A stretch of 64,000 nt of DNA. Source: Desulfosporosinus lacus DSM 15449. GTDB taxonomy: Bacteria; Bacillota; Desulfitobacteriia; Desulfitobacteriales; Desulfitobacteriaceae. The stretch is taken from contig NZ_FQXJ01000008.1 of assembly GCF_900129935.1 (NCBI RefSeq), forward strand, positions 1 through 64,000. Direction: 5' to 3'. The notes beneath the pieces were generated by a model. That model had not been told where the DNA came from, did no database searches, and was given only the letters and a program-made list of their open reading frames with translations. Shown in pieces: positions 54,271 through 63,670 of this stretch. Position 1 is the stretch's first letter, and every line of letters begins with the position of its first letter. The position numbers were made by a program, and so were the translations under genes.

Positions 54271-54680
54271 TACTGACCCTCCTCTAATAACCGTAAACAT
54301 CCATGCGGGCAAAAGCGTGCACAAACACCGCAATGTTTACAGACAATGGGCCGCTTTGTGTCGAGGTCAAAATAAATTGCATCAACCGTGCAGGCAGCAA
54401 CGCAACGTTCGCATCCAACACATTTTTCTTTATCTAACAAAACTCCTCCTGCTTGACGTTTTACAAGTGCTCCGGTCGGACATGCTTCTGCGCAGGGCAC
54501 ATCATCTTTGCACGCTTGACAGACTATCGCAATAAACTTTCCCGTAAGTCCTCCGCTTGTTTTAATTCGAATGGCACTTTTCATGATGGAATGGTCTTGC
54601 TGATTGACCGCGGCACAGGTTATCATGCATGAAAAACAGCCGATACAGCGGTTCATTTCAATTGCCCTTAATACTTTCAT
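54270..54680 (-). CDS. Polyferredoxin subunit of the AOR pair
   Basis: 136 aa with four [4Fe-4S] Cys groups: CIGCFSCMITC, CQACKDDVPCAEACP, CVGCERCVAACT and CKHCGVCARFCPHGC. It probably carries electrons to or from the AOR catalytic subunit, as in AorAB-type enzymes. ATG 54680 follows CTGGAGG at good spacing. First gene of the minus-strand operon. Confidence 0.92.
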   Translation of the reverse strand: MKVLRAIEMNRCIGCFSCMITCAAVNQQDHSIMKSAIRIKTSGGLTGKFIAIVCQACKDDVPCAEACPTGALVKRQAGGVLLDKEKCVGCERCVAACTVDAIYFDLDTKRPIVCKHCGVCARFCPHGCLRLLEEGQ

Positions 54681-54856
54681 TGTCAGCCTCCAGTATAGTT
54701 CAGGTTTAAAGTAAAGGATAACCTCCATTTATAGAAGTGGAAGTCACATGATGGGATAAAGCTCTTATAATTCAAGTATACTACAATATTCTAGGTGCTT
54801 TATAGTTAATTGTACTTATTTCAATAATTTTTCGGATTAATAGATAATCCAATAAA

Positions 54857-54885
54857 TTGTTAATACATGGATTATCGTCTATAAT
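54857..54885 (+). promoter_or_regulatory. Promoter of the YbjQ-family gene
   Basis: TTGTTA (54857-54862), 17 bp, TATAAT (54880-54885); leader about 28 nt. Confidence 0.75.
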
Positions 54886-54920
54886 TATAATGTATTAGAA
54901 AACATAAGGGGGTTCAGTAC

Positions 54921-55241
54921 ATGATTCTAACAACCACACCGTCAATTGAAGGCCATAAAATTACTGCCTATTTCGGAGTGATTACCGGGGAAGCTATTAT
55001 GGGTGCTAACATCATGCGCGATATTTTTGCCAGCATTACGGATATCATCGGAGGGCGCTCCGGGGCTTATGAAGAAAAACTGCAAGAAGCGAGACATATT
55101 GCTCTTAAGGAGTTAGAGGAACGTGCTGTAAGGTTAGGTGCCAACGCAGTAGTCGGTATAGACTTAGATTATGAAGTGATTGGTCAAAGCGGCAGTATGC
55201 TAATGGTCAGTGCCTCAGGGACAGCAGTAAACATAGACTAG
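54921..55241 (+). CDS. YbjQ/UPF0145-family protein
   Basis: 106 aa, pentamer-forming small protein of the heavy-metal-binding-domain family. Motifs: [60 protein letters not shown] and [16 protein letters not shown], all family-typical. AGGGGG precedes ATG. Function is not established in any organism that I know; single gene here. Confidence 0.92.
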   Translation: MILTTTPSIEGHKITAYFGVITGEAIMGANIMRDIFASITDIIGGRSGAYEEKLQEARHIALKELEERAVRLGANAVVGIDLDYEVIGQSGSMLMVSASGTAVNID

Positions 55242-55271
55242 TTATGTGAATTGGATATTTCGAAAATCATT

Positions 55272-55309
55272 ATACCGGTTAAGGAATGTATTTACATCTT
55301 AACCGGTAT
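55272..55309 (+). terminator. Hairpin after the YbjQ-family gene
   Basis: ATACCGGTTAAG and CTTAACCGGTAT form a perfect 12-bp stem, but no T-run follows (GTTACG). It may be a weak terminator or an operator. Confidence 0.5.
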
Positions 55310-55363
55310 GTTACGTTATAGCAGACTTTATTATAATCACTTTCGTTAAAGGATGGATACAGT

Positions 55364-56314
55364 ATGAAGAAAATACTGCTTATACTATGTTTTATAATTT
55401 TATCTGGACTAACGCTATTTAATAATAAACAATTCATACCGCCAGACAAAGTTGCTAATTCACAGCAATACGAAGATGATCTGACGTTTGCTGTTTTAGG
55501 AGATGTTCATGGCAATAATGACAGCCTTCATAGAGCGATTAGAGATCTTTACAGTATAAATCCTGGGTTGGACGTTCTCATACTTAATGGAGATACGGTA
55601 GATCAAGGGATTAAAAAGCAATATGATGAGATAAAGCGAACTTTGTTTAAAACTAATTCTATGTTGCCTAAAACTATTATTAAAAATATAGGAAACCATG
55701 AATTTTTCAACTATGACATAGAAGTAAACAGTCCACAAGATGTAAAGACCTTTATAAATCGATACCTCGAATTCTCTGGTGAAGAAAAAGTATATCATGA
55801 CACTTGGGTTGAAGGTTATCATTTTATATCCTTGGGGTCAGAAGACGGCAATTCTGAAACCCTCGACTCTATAAGAGCTTACATTTCTAATGAACAACGA
55901 AAGTGGCTGACCGATAAACTGGCTGAAAACTATGAAAAGGGTAGGCCAATGTTTGTTTTTCTTCATCAACCTTTAAACAGTAATCCTAACAGCGGATGGG
56001 TTGGATCTGATCAAAGTGATGAACTTAAGAAAATATTATCCCAGTATCCTGAGGTCATACTATTTTCATCACATACCCATGCTGATTTAACGGAGAAGGG
56101 TATTGTACTTAATCAACCATTTACTAAAGTACATACAGGTGCAGTACACTATACCATTGTAAGAAACGTTCAAGACCAAACCAGAACGAGAGAACCATTT
56201 ATTAATGGCCTATATGTTGTTGTCAATGGTAATCGTGTCGTTATTAAAGGAAGAAATCTGAAAGAGGGGACTTGGATCTTTACTCAAGAACTCTATAGTC
56301 AGAATGCGCAATAG
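55364..56314 (+). CDS. Exported calcineurin-like metallophosphoesterase
   Basis: 316 aa with an N-terminal signal or anchor (MKKILLILCFIILSGLTLF). Metal motifs are all present: AVLGDVHGNND, LNGDTVD, KNIGNHEFF, FLHQPLN and FSSHTHADLT. It would act outside the membrane on phosphoesters. AAGGATGG precedes ATG. Substrate unknown; single gene. Confidence 0.9.
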   Translation: MKKILLILCFIILSGLTLFNNKQFIPPDKVANSQQYEDDLTFAVLGDVHGNNDSLHRAIRDLYSINPGLDVLILNGDTVDQGIKKQYDEIKRTLFKTNSMLPKTIIKNIGNHEFFNYDIEVNSPQDVKTFINRYLEFSGEEKVYHDTWVEGYHFISLGSEDGNSETLDSIRAYISNEQRKWLTDKLAENYEKGRPMFVFLHQPLNSNPNSGWVGSDQSDELKKILSQYPEVILFSSHTHADLTEKGIVLNQPFTKVHTGAVHYTIVRNVQDQTRTREPFINGLYVVVNGNRVVIKGRNLKEGTWIFTQELYSQNAQ

Positions 56315-56459
56315 GATAAATGGGTCTTTTAGATAATAAGATCCGGTAACAGGTTTGATTGATACCGCTGCCGACTTAAGTAGTGATTTACTAAATTAAT
56401 TAATTGTATCAACGATATCCATATTAGTTAGAAAAGATGAAGGAGCATTAGAACAAGCT

Positions 56460-57119
56460 ATGAAAATTATTGCCATAGGGGATTCAATCACGGAAGGTTT
56501 TCCTTATACCCGAGAAGAGTCTTGGGTGACCTTCTTAGGCCAAGAACTTCATTGTGAGATAATCAATAAAGGCATAAATGGAGATTTGACCCAGAACATT
56601 CATGATCGTTTCGGACGAGACGTTCTTGCGTTTAACCCGACCCACGTTATTATCCTCGGAGGGACAAATGATGCCTATGCCAAATACCCTTTAGAAATTG
56701 TAAGTCCACATTTTACAGCAATGATAAAAATGAGCCGGGAACATGGAATTATCCCCATCATAGGCTTACCAATTCCTTCCTTAGCGGCAGACGACGAGTT
56801 TTTTCTCCAACAGTATCGAAATTGGTTGATAGACTGCGCAAAAATGAATAATCTCCCACTGATTAACTTTTATGCTCCTTTTCTCAAGCGCTTAGAGGCA
56901 GGCGAGGAATCGAAGCTTTTTGTAGATGAAGTCCATCCGAGTCTTGAAGGTTATAAGTTCATGGCTGAAATAGTTGAAAATGATTTATTTGTTGCGGAAG
57001 AAGTACCTGAAGAGTGGAAGGCGCTTGGGGCAGAACGTCTTTTACTAAACACGGCGCAGAATGCATTAATCCAGGCGACCGGTGGAATTATAAGAGCAGG
57101 AAAGGTGAAAGGGGATTGA
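56460..57119 (+). CDS. SGNH/GDSL-family hydrolase
   Basis: 219 aa. Block I IAIGDSITEGFPYTREESW with the nucleophile Ser, block II INKGINGDLT, block III ILGGTNDAY and block V FVDEVHPSLEGYKFMA with the Asp-His pair. No signal peptide, so cytoplasmic esterase or lipase-like activity. It is 7 bp before the Fpg-family gene and probably co-transcribed. AAGGAG at ~13 nt spacing is somewhat far. Confidence 0.92.
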   Translation: MKIIAIGDSITEGFPYTREESWVTFLGQELHCEIINKGINGDLTQNIHDRFGRDVLAFNPTHVIILGGTNDAYAKYPLEIVSPHFTAMIKMSREHGIIPIIGLPIPSLAADDEFFLQQYRNWLIDCAKMNNLPLINFYAPFLKRLEAGEESKLFVDEVHPSLEGYKFMAEIVENDLFVAEEVPEEWKALGAERLLLNTAQNALIQATGGIIRAGKVKGD

Positions 57120-57126
57120 GGACTTT

Positions 57127-58032
57127 ATGCCTGAAGTTCCTGAAATGGAGATATATAAGAACTACTTGAACCAGTGGGTTAAAGACAAGAAAATCAATTG
57201 CGCTAATGTTTATCGAGCTAAAAGCGTTAACCTGGAAAGTAAGGAATTTTGCACGACAGTTATAGGGAAACAAATTAAGGGCATTTTACGTCAAGGTAAG
57301 TATCTTATATTTCAGCTTGATGATGGTCATTTTCTTCTCACTCACATGATGCTGGATGGAAGACTCTTTCTCATGACAATTGAATCTGAAACTCCGCAAG
57401 AAAATGGGGTAAGCAAAGCCATTGCTTTACAATCTGAAATATTGCAAAGCGATGCCGAGGATTTAAAACAAAGATTCAAGGATTTGCCGGGAAAAGCAAG
57501 TGTGGTATTCGGTTTATCAGATGGGTCGGTGCTCTTTTTTTGCAATCTTACTTTGGGCTACTTGCACTACCTTGGACAGGAGCAACTTGAGACAAAATTA
57601 CGCGAATTAGGTAAGGATCCGTTAGATCCAAACTTCAGTGCCCAAAATTTCGCTCAATTACTAGAGGGGAAGAGGGGGATGATCAAGCCGTGGTTAATGA
57701 ATCCTAAAAATATATCTGGAGTAGGCAATGCCTATTCTAATGAAGCATTGTTTAGCGCTGGCATTTTGCCCACACGGTTGATTTCAACAATAAGTCATCT
57801 TGAAAAAGTAAATCTGTTTAATTCCTTAGTTAACTGTATCAGAGAGTCTATCCGCCTTGGTGGGGACATGGAGGAACCATTTGCTTCCTGGGACGATTTT
57901 ATTGGAGGGTATAATGCATATTTCAAAGCCTATGATCGGGCGGGAAAATCATGTTTAGTATGTGGAGAAACTATCCGGAAATCTGAAGTCGGGGGAAGAA
58001 ATGCATTTTTTTGTCCTCACTGTCAAAGGTAG
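57127..58032 (+). CDS. Fpg/Nei-family DNA glycosylase
   Basis: 301 aa. After Met removal the catalytic Pro and Glu are in PEVPEMEIYK (usually PELPEVE). RQGKYLIF gives the beta-hairpin Lys; GVGNAYSNEALFSAGILP is the H2TH region; the zinc finger is CLVCGETIRKSEVGGRNAFFCPHC with the lesion-contact Arg. About 30 extra residues (~90-118) lie between strands, making it longer than MutM (~275). Substrate specificity (8-oxoG or other) is therefore uncertain. Gene pair with the SGNH hydrolase. Confidence 0.88.
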   Translation: MPEVPEMEIYKNYLNQWVKDKKINCANVYRAKSVNLESKEFCTTVIGKQIKGILRQGKYLIFQLDDGHFLLTHMMLDGRLFLMTIESETPQENGVSKAIALQSEILQSDAEDLKQRFKDLPGKASVVFGLSDGSVLFFCNLTLGYLHYLGQEQLETKLRELGKDPLDPNFSAQNFAQLLEGKRGMIKPWLMNPKNISGVGNAYSNEALFSAGILPTRLISTISHLEKVNLFNSLVNCIRESIRLGGDMEEPFASWDDFIGGYNAYFKAYDRAGKSCLVCGETIRKSEVGGRNAFFCPHCQR

Positions 58033-58138
58033 GATTTCTTAAGTTCCTGTAAAGTGAACTCGTTCAGCTAAAACTGAACAATGAGACAATCCATCAGCCG
58101 CCTTTTCAATAGAAGTTTGAGTAACCGACAACGACAAC

Positions 58139-58176
58139 AAACGAGACAGAAACCTTTAGGGTATCTGTCTCGTTTG
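58139..58176 (+). terminator. Terminator after the Fpg-family gene
   Basis: AAACGAGACAGA and TCTGTCTCGTTT form a perfect 12-bp stem with a 13-nt loop. It sits between convergent genes. A small GTTCAG/CTGAAC hairpin lies at about 58062-58079. Confidence 0.8.
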
Positions 58177-58268
58177 AATGTCATGACCTCCCGGATAATT
58201 CGACAGCCATTGATGGCTTAGTGCCACACTTGCCATCCATTTTCCGCCCCTTTTTTTCGACATCGAGA

Positions 58269-58574
58269 TTAGACTTCGTTTTTATCCTTAGCATCAGTTG
58301 ATTTCAAGGTTGAATTCTCTTGCAGGACAGGAAGGTCGTTATTCAGACTCTGATCCTTCGGGTGGTGTTTCGGCTTAAGCTTTAGTCTCAGTTCGCGCCA
58401 GATAGCTAAGAGGAGCATTATTAAAGCTCCCGCAAATGCCGAACCCAAGATTACCAGGACTAAAGGAACATCTTTAGTAACCCATAATAGCTGAATCGTT
58501 ACTAAGTTAGCATTTTGGACAGCAAAAACCGCAATAAGTAATGAACAAATAAGGGACAAGATGAGTACAAACAT
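58269..58574 (-). CDS. LapA (DUF1049) family membrane protein
   Basis: 101 aa with two membrane helices: LILSLICSLLIAVFAVQNANLVTIQLL and VPLVLVILGSAFAGALIMLLLAIW. The QNaxxVxixLL turn between them is the DUF1049 signature. The C-terminal ~35 residues are polar and disordered. GAGGAGG precedes ATG. In Gram-negatives LapA helps control LPS synthesis; in Firmicutes its role is unknown. Confidence 0.88.
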   Translation of the reverse strand: MFVLILSLICSLLIAVFAVQNANLVTIQLLWVTKDVPLVLVILGSAFAGALIMLLLAIWRELRLKLKPKHHPKDQSLNNDLPVLQENSTLKSTDAKDKNEV

Positions 58575-58743
58575 CTGTTAACCTCCTCTTGTTATGATTT
58601 ATTCGACTGCTATCATCCAGATTCCTGCAGTTATTTTACAGAATTCAACTTTATCCACTCTATCGTTCATCCTTGCTTCTGAAGTGTTACTTTTAGGATA
58701 GCTTCGTGCTATACTTACATCAAATAACCAAGGAGGCATAACA

Positions 58744-59805
58744 ATGAAAAAGATAATTCTCGTCATGAGCTTATTATTTACGCTTGTTGTTTTAAACGGT
58801 TGCGCAAATAAGAACGATACTAAGCCAATTACTGAGGATGTTAAACCGCAAGAGAATAGTCAACCACTTACTGTCCAGGATTATTATCCCATTAAAGAAA
58901 ATACGAATTATGTGTATGAGGGCAAAGGAATTGAATATGCCTCTTACAATGTTATGGTTGATTATATCGAAGGAAACCGTGTCCAGATAAGGTCTAACAA
59001 TGGTGGAACAGAGACGGTTAAAGTACTTGAGATAAATGATGGCAAACTGACGGTTTTGTTTGCGAGAGGGGAAAGTTATTACCGAGAAAATCTAATCAAA
59101 AGTCCTGGCAATACAGAAGACGTTCTGTTGAAAGAACCATTAGTTGTGGGAACCTCTTGGATTTTGGCGGATGGCAGAAAACGGTCAATAACAAATTTGG
59201 AGGCAGAGATAACCACACCTTTAGGTACGTATAAAACGTTGGAAGTTACGACTGAAGGCAAGGATGATAAAACTCAAGACTATTATGCCCCAAATATTGG
59301 TCTCGTAAAATCTCTATTTACATCATCCGATGGATTCGAAGTCTCTTCTTCATTAAGCAAACTGGAAAGTAATGTACCACTGACTCAAAACGTTAAATTC
59401 TTTTATCCAAATGTAAATGAAGATAAGATCTATTCTGTAAATAAGAAACTTTCTTTTAAGACGAATGATCTAACAAAAAGTGTTTTGGAAAAGGCGTTTA
59501 AAGAATTACCTAATGGGGATATATCTAAGGTTTTAGGTCCCAATGCTAAGATTAAAAGTTTATACCTAAATAAGGACAACGTTGCCTATATTGATTTCAC
59601 AAAGGAATTTACAAGTGAAATGAACGCCGGTTCCAGTTATGAAAGCATGATTTTACAAAGTGTCACAAATACAATCGGAAACTATTACGGGGTTGACAAA
59701 GTTTATTTAACTGTCGAAGGCAGTCCATATGCATCTGGACATTATATCATGGACAAAGGTGAGTTCTTTTCTGTAGATTTAAATAATACAGTAGAACTTC
59801 GTTGA
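58744..59805 (+). CDS. Lipoprotein with C-terminal GerMN domain
   Basis: 353 aa. Lipobox LVVLNGC with Cys21 predicts membrane anchoring. Residues ~45-210 form an unassigned beta-rich region (YYPIKENTNYVYEGKG...NIGLVKSLFTSSDG). Residues ~220-353 are a GerMN domain: VKFFYPN, DISKVLGPNAKIKSLYLNKDNVAYIDFTKEF, SMILQSVTNTIGNYYGVDKVYLTVEG. GerM-type proteins act in spore envelope assembly and germination. AAGGAGG precedes ATG; extended -10 TGCTATACT at 58707-58715. Confidence 0.9.
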   Translation: MKKIILVMSLLFTLVVLNGCANKNDTKPITEDVKPQENSQPLTVQDYYPIKENTNYVYEGKGIEYASYNVMVDYIEGNRVQIRSNNGGTETVKVLEINDGKLTVLFARGESYYRENLIKSPGNTEDVLLKEPLVVGTSWILADGRKRSITNLEAEITTPLGTYKTLEVTTEGKDDKTQDYYAPNIGLVKSLFTSSDGFEVSSSLSKLESNVPLTQNVKFFYPNVNEDKIYSVNKKLSFKTNDLTKSVLEKAFKELPNGDISKVLGPNAKIKSLYLNKDNVAYIDFTKEFTSEMNAGSSYESMILQSVTNTIGNYYGVDKVYLTVEGSPYASGHYIMDKGEFFSVDLNNTVELR

Positions 59806-59838
59806 ACGATTCCTTTTGCTGGGTGAGGTGAAGAAGTT

Positions 59839-60999
59839 ATGACTTCATGTCTGCGTTTCTTACAGTGTGCGGGTTTTCGTTTTGACAGTCCTTTCTGGGA
59901 TGGGCCTGAGAGTTGGACGACATTTCGAAATCAAGATTTATGGCAGTCCTTTCAAGCGGTTCTTGAACTTTGCCAATCAGAAAAAATAGAGTTTCTCTTT
60001 CTGACCGGCGATTTATTTGAACAGGAATATGTTCGTAAGGAAACTGTCGAGCGGGTAGCCAGATCGCTGGCTAAATTAGAGGGGACGAGAGTTTTCATAA
60101 CCCCAGGCAGAAGGGACCCACTGATTATTTCGTCTGCCTATCGACTAACGGTCTGGCCCAGCAATGTCCATATATTTTCAAGCGGAGTTACAAGTGTCAG
60201 AATCCCCTCTCATAATGTTACTGTTTACGGAGCGGGATGGACGGCTTATCATCAGGAAAGACCTTTCCTTGATAGTTTTCAACCGGTTAATGACGGCACG
60301 CTTCAGCTTATGCTTCTTCATGCAATGGTAGATTCAAATCGGAATAATGAAGGCTTTATTCCGATTCGACATGAACAGGTTTCTTCCAGTGGTTTGGATT
60401 ACTTAGCCTTAGGTTCCCTTGAAGTTTGGAGTGGAGTTCAACAAGCTGGAAAAACAAACTGGGCAGATTGTGGATCACTTGAAGCCAGAAGTTTTCAGGA
60501 TAACGGTCCGCATGGCGTGCTTCTTGGGGAGATTCAGAAAGATTCTTCTCGATTTGAATTTCGAGAACTGGGCCAACGTTGGTATATTGAAAAGAATTTC
60601 ACAATCCAGTCTCAATCTTCTATTGAAGGAATTGCGGAGAAAATAATAGCAGAGACGAGCTTAGAAGAACGGCAAAAGAATCTCTACAGGATCAAGTTAT
60701 CAGGAAACTTATTAGACGTTGAAGAGTTGGTTCAACCTTTGCAAAATCTTCTCATGACTCAGTTTCGCTTTGTTACAGTTCTCCCTTTAGAAGAGAGAAC
60801 TCAGTCTCAATTAGAATTTTCGGTGCTTTCTAGAGAGAAGAGTATGGAGGGCTTCCCTACTCTTGAGAAAGTATTCGCTAATAAACTACAAGCACGCTTG
60901 ATTAATACCGATGAATCGAAAATCAGTAATTACTGGGAGATAGTACAAAAAATCGGAATAACAGCGTTGGGGCAGGGACGGACAGTTGATGAGGATTGA
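59839..60999 (+). CDS. SbcD/Mre11-like (YhaO type) protein with lost metal ligands
   Basis: 386 aa, aligning along its length with YhaO-type exonuclease subunits. The fold is recognisable (LRFLQCAGFRFDSPF, FLFLTGDLFE, WPSNVHIFSS, LDYLALGSLE) but metal ligands are replaced. DLH becomes GFR (12-14), GNHD becomes GRRD (90-93) and GHIH becomes GSLE (192-195); only GDLF (57-60) and H161 in LLHA remain. It should not be an active nuclease. GGTGAGG precedes ATG. It overlaps the partner gene by 11 bp. Confidence 0.82.
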   Translation: MTSCLRFLQCAGFRFDSPFWDGPESWTTFRNQDLWQSFQAVLELCQSEKIEFLFLTGDLFEQEYVRKETVERVARSLAKLEGTRVFITPGRRDPLIISSAYRLTVWPSNVHIFSSGVTSVRIPSHNVTVYGAGWTAYHQERPFLDSFQPVNDGTLQLMLLHAMVDSNRNNEGFIPIRHEQVSSSGLDYLALGSLEVWSGVQQAGKTNWADCGSLEARSFQDNGPHGVLLGEIQKDSSRFEFRELGQRWYIEKNFTIQSQSSIEGIAEKIIAETSLEERQKNLYRIKLSGNLLDVEELVQPLQNLLMTQFRFVTVLPLEERTQSQLEFSVLSREKSMEGFPTLEKVFANKLQARLINTDESKISNYWEIVQKIGITALGQGRTVDED

Positions 61000-63415
61000 A
61001 AGAATTCGGATTAAGAATTATGCTAGTCTGCGGGATGGTGACTGGATATTTCCGCTAGGTCCAGTATTAATTACATTTCAAGATCTAAGCCATCAGAAGT
61101 TATTTCGTGATCTTCTGCTGACCTTATTTTATGATCAGAAGGAATCACAATTATTAGGTCAAGGACCTGACTCATTGATCGAAGTGTGGATGTCTGGAGA
61201 AAGTGCTCGCTATAATATTCGGGTTGAATATCTCAAACAGGAAAATGAATTGAAGAGATATTCGAAAGTATTTGATGAAACCGGACAGACAGTTTGCCTG
61301 CCGGAAAATATGACCCTGGGGGAATATTTATTTAATGCGCAATTACAGGCTTTTTTACAAGGCGGAATTGTGCAATGGCCAGAAAGGGACCACCAGGATG
61401 AGCTTATTTCACTCATTAGCAACTTGAGCCAGGGTGGAGATGAGAGGCTTTCGTTGAGGAAAATGAGGGCTTCTCTTGCCGGAGCTCAAAAAAGAGTGAA
61501 AGAGCAAAGAGAAAGTATGGAACTTATAAAGGCTGAATATGATGACCTCAGGCTTGAATGGGAGACCATACATCGACAGCAAGAGGATGAACGGTTACTC
61601 CAAATAGAAATTAAAAATCTTCAAGAAAAGGAAGCAATTTTAATCGAGAGTATCGCCGCGACTACAAAAATTCAAATGCGCATAGAGTTGCTTAGGCAAA
61701 ACCCTGATTATCGTGAATTACGTCAACTTCGAGATGAGATAAAGCAGTTAGAAGATCGCCGGCAATGTTTAGAGGCTGAATTGAAGTCTATTTCTGGTGA
61801 GTCATCAACGGATCAGATAATCGAAACCTTTCGTGAAGAATGCATGAAGTGGGCTTGTATTCAAAAAGAAGCAGAAAGCTTAGCTGATGAGGTACAGTTG
61901 CGCTCAAAACTAATTGATGAGACCCAAAATCTTCTGCTTACATCCGGCTATCAGCGATTTAAGGAAGACGAGGATTTGCAACTAAAGCTGGTAAGAGAGG
62001 AACGGAATGTTGCACAAGATAAGCTGAATAAGCTTATTCCCATAAAACAAGAGCTCGAAAAACTTGAAATTACAGCCTTGGAGGAAAACACTCTTTTTGC
62101 TGATTTGGCCATAATGTCTGACGTCACAGAGGCTGATATTAGCAGAATCGCGAAAAAAGAAAAGAAACTAGAACAGTGGCGGGGGTCTAAGGTTTTGGGC
62201 ACTTTAGATCGGCTTTTACGGAAGCGTTTAGGGATGAAAAGGTATGATGAAATCTTATCATCTTATCTTCTTAATTATTACCAAAGGTATCTTGTGTCAG
62301 ACTATCAGGAATTCACGAATAAACTCAAAAAATTTCATAATCAACAAAAACGGTTTCAAATAGTCCAAAGACAGATGGAAAAATTGCAAGAAAAAGTTGA
62401 TCAAGAAAGTAAATTACTCAAAATTGTAAATTCCCGTAATGAAAGCTTAAAACAAGCTTTTACTGCGGTTAATGTTGCTGATTTTTCAGAATGGTTGCTA
62501 GGTTGGGCAGACTATCAGCAGAAGAAAAAGCAACTGTCGTTAGAACTTAACCAGATGAATCTAGCAGCAGAACAGAAGTTAATTCTAGAAAAAAATTTAG
62601 AGGAATACTCGGAACGTATGATTGAAAATTTAAAGAATTGGGGAATTCCGACGACTGATCGAGAGGAAGTGCTTGAAGCAGTATTCAAAGTGGCTAGACA
62701 GCTTCAAGAGAGAGATGAAGTTAAGCTGGAAATTGCTTTTTTATCGGAGCGTTTTGAAAGAAGGCTAGGTGATCGAGATATGGAGAAGATTTCAGATATC
62801 TTGGAACCTTTAGCGGAATTGGAACGTGAAAATCTCCTTTCTAATGAAGAAAGGCAGATGGAACTGACTTCTTGGGACAAAAGGCGAGTGGAAATGCGCC
62901 AAGAAATAGAAGATCTCAATCAACGGCTTCAGGGCATGCGCCGGAAAATAACTTCTTTGTCTGTTCTTGAGAAGAACATAGAACTCAGGAAAAGTCAGTG
63001 GACAGGGTATGAAGACTTACGCCATGCTTTAGACGATGCGCAGACCTTGTTGGAATTATCTTGGCAAGAATGGCAAACTAAATACGAAAAGACACTGAGT
63101 GAAGAAAAACAGTGGATTTTTGATCACAGTTTCCCTTCAGTCCCCTTTAAAATAGAAGGGGAGAGTGCAGCGAAAAGGAACTATTTTTCTTACCGTATGG
63201 CGGTTGCACAATTAGCGCTTACGCCTAATACCGAAATACCCTTATTATTCTCAGTTGAAAAAATAACTAATGAGGATCCGATTTTTTGGGAAGATGTAAT
63301 ACGATATCTTTATAATTTGTCATTTTCCAGACAAGTGGTAATTAGTACCACGGATCCTAATCAGGTTGAAAAACTTTCAAGTAAAGGTTGGCACCCTCTG
63401 TGCTTTGGAGCTTGA
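60989..63415 (+). CDS. SbcC/Rad50-like (YhaN type) coiled-coil protein without ATPase motifs
   Basis: 808 aa. The start MRIERIRIKNYASLRDGDWIF matches the first strands of YhaN/SbcC, but the Walker A position (usually GxNEAGKST) reads TFQDLSHQKLF (29-39). Long coiled coils span ~150-450 and ~455-700, without a CxxC zinc hook. Near the C-terminus NYFSYRMAVAQLAL aligns with the helix after the signature, but no LSGG is left, and Walker B (usually LILDD) reads PLLFSVE. ATP hydrolysis is not expected. ATG 60989 is used; TTG 60986 also possible. Confidence 0.8.
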   Translation: MRIERIRIKNYASLRDGDWIFPLGPVLITFQDLSHQKLFRDLLLTLFYDQKESQLLGQGPDSLIEVWMSGESARYNIRVEYLKQENELKRYSKVFDETGQTVCLPENMTLGEYLFNAQLQAFLQGGIVQWPERDHQDELISLISNLSQGGDERLSLRKMRASLAGAQKRVKEQRESMELIKAEYDDLRLEWETIHRQQEDERLLQIEIKNLQEKEAILIESIAATTKIQMRIELLRQNPDYRELRQLRDEIKQLEDRRQCLEAELKSISGESSTDQIIETFREECMKWACIQKEAESLADEVQLRSKLIDETQNLLLTSGYQRFKEDEDLQLKLVREERNVAQDKLNKLIPIKQELEKLEITALEENTLFADLAIMSDVTEADISRIAKKEKKLEQWRGSKVLGTLDRLLRKRLGMKRYDEILSSYLLNYYQRYLVSDYQEFTNKLKKFHNQQKRFQIVQRQMEKLQEKVDQESKLLKIVNSRNESLKQAFTAVNVADFSEWLLGWADYQQKKKQLSLELNQMNLAAEQKLILEKNLEEYSERMIENLKNWGIPTTDREEVLEAVFKVARQLQERDEVKLEIAFLSERFERRLGDRDMEKISDILEPLAELERENLLSNEERQMELTSWDKRRVEMRQEIEDLNQRLQGMRRKITSLSVLEKNIELRKSQWTGYEDLRHALDDAQTLLELSWQEWQTKYEKTLSEEKQWIFDHSFPSVPFKIEGESAAKRNYFSYRMAVAQLALTPNTEIPLLFSVEKITNEDPIFWEDVIRYLYNLSFSRQVVISTTDPNQVEKLSSKGWHPLCFGA

Positions 63416-63447
63416 ACCAATATATTGAAGCAAAACACTGAGATTAC

Positions 63448-63493
63448 AATGAGGGTGGGTGGGTTAGAATAGAGAACTCAGCCCTCTTTTTTT
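63448..63493 (+). terminator. Terminator after the SbcC-like gene
   Basis: GAGGG pairs with CCCTC across an imperfect stem that includes GGGTT/AACTC-type pairs; TTTTTTTT follows. Confidence 0.75.
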
Positions 63494-63670
63494 TGTAAGA
63501 GGAAATTAATAATTAATATTTTGTTCTTGGTTCAAATATAAATAGTTTAGTATTTTCCAGATTAAGTTGACAATCAAGGCAGAATAATAGAAAATAATAG
63601 GGGATTAAGTCAATTAAGAATGATTGATATTCTAAATCAAATTTACCCAAATATAATTTAAGGGGGTTCT

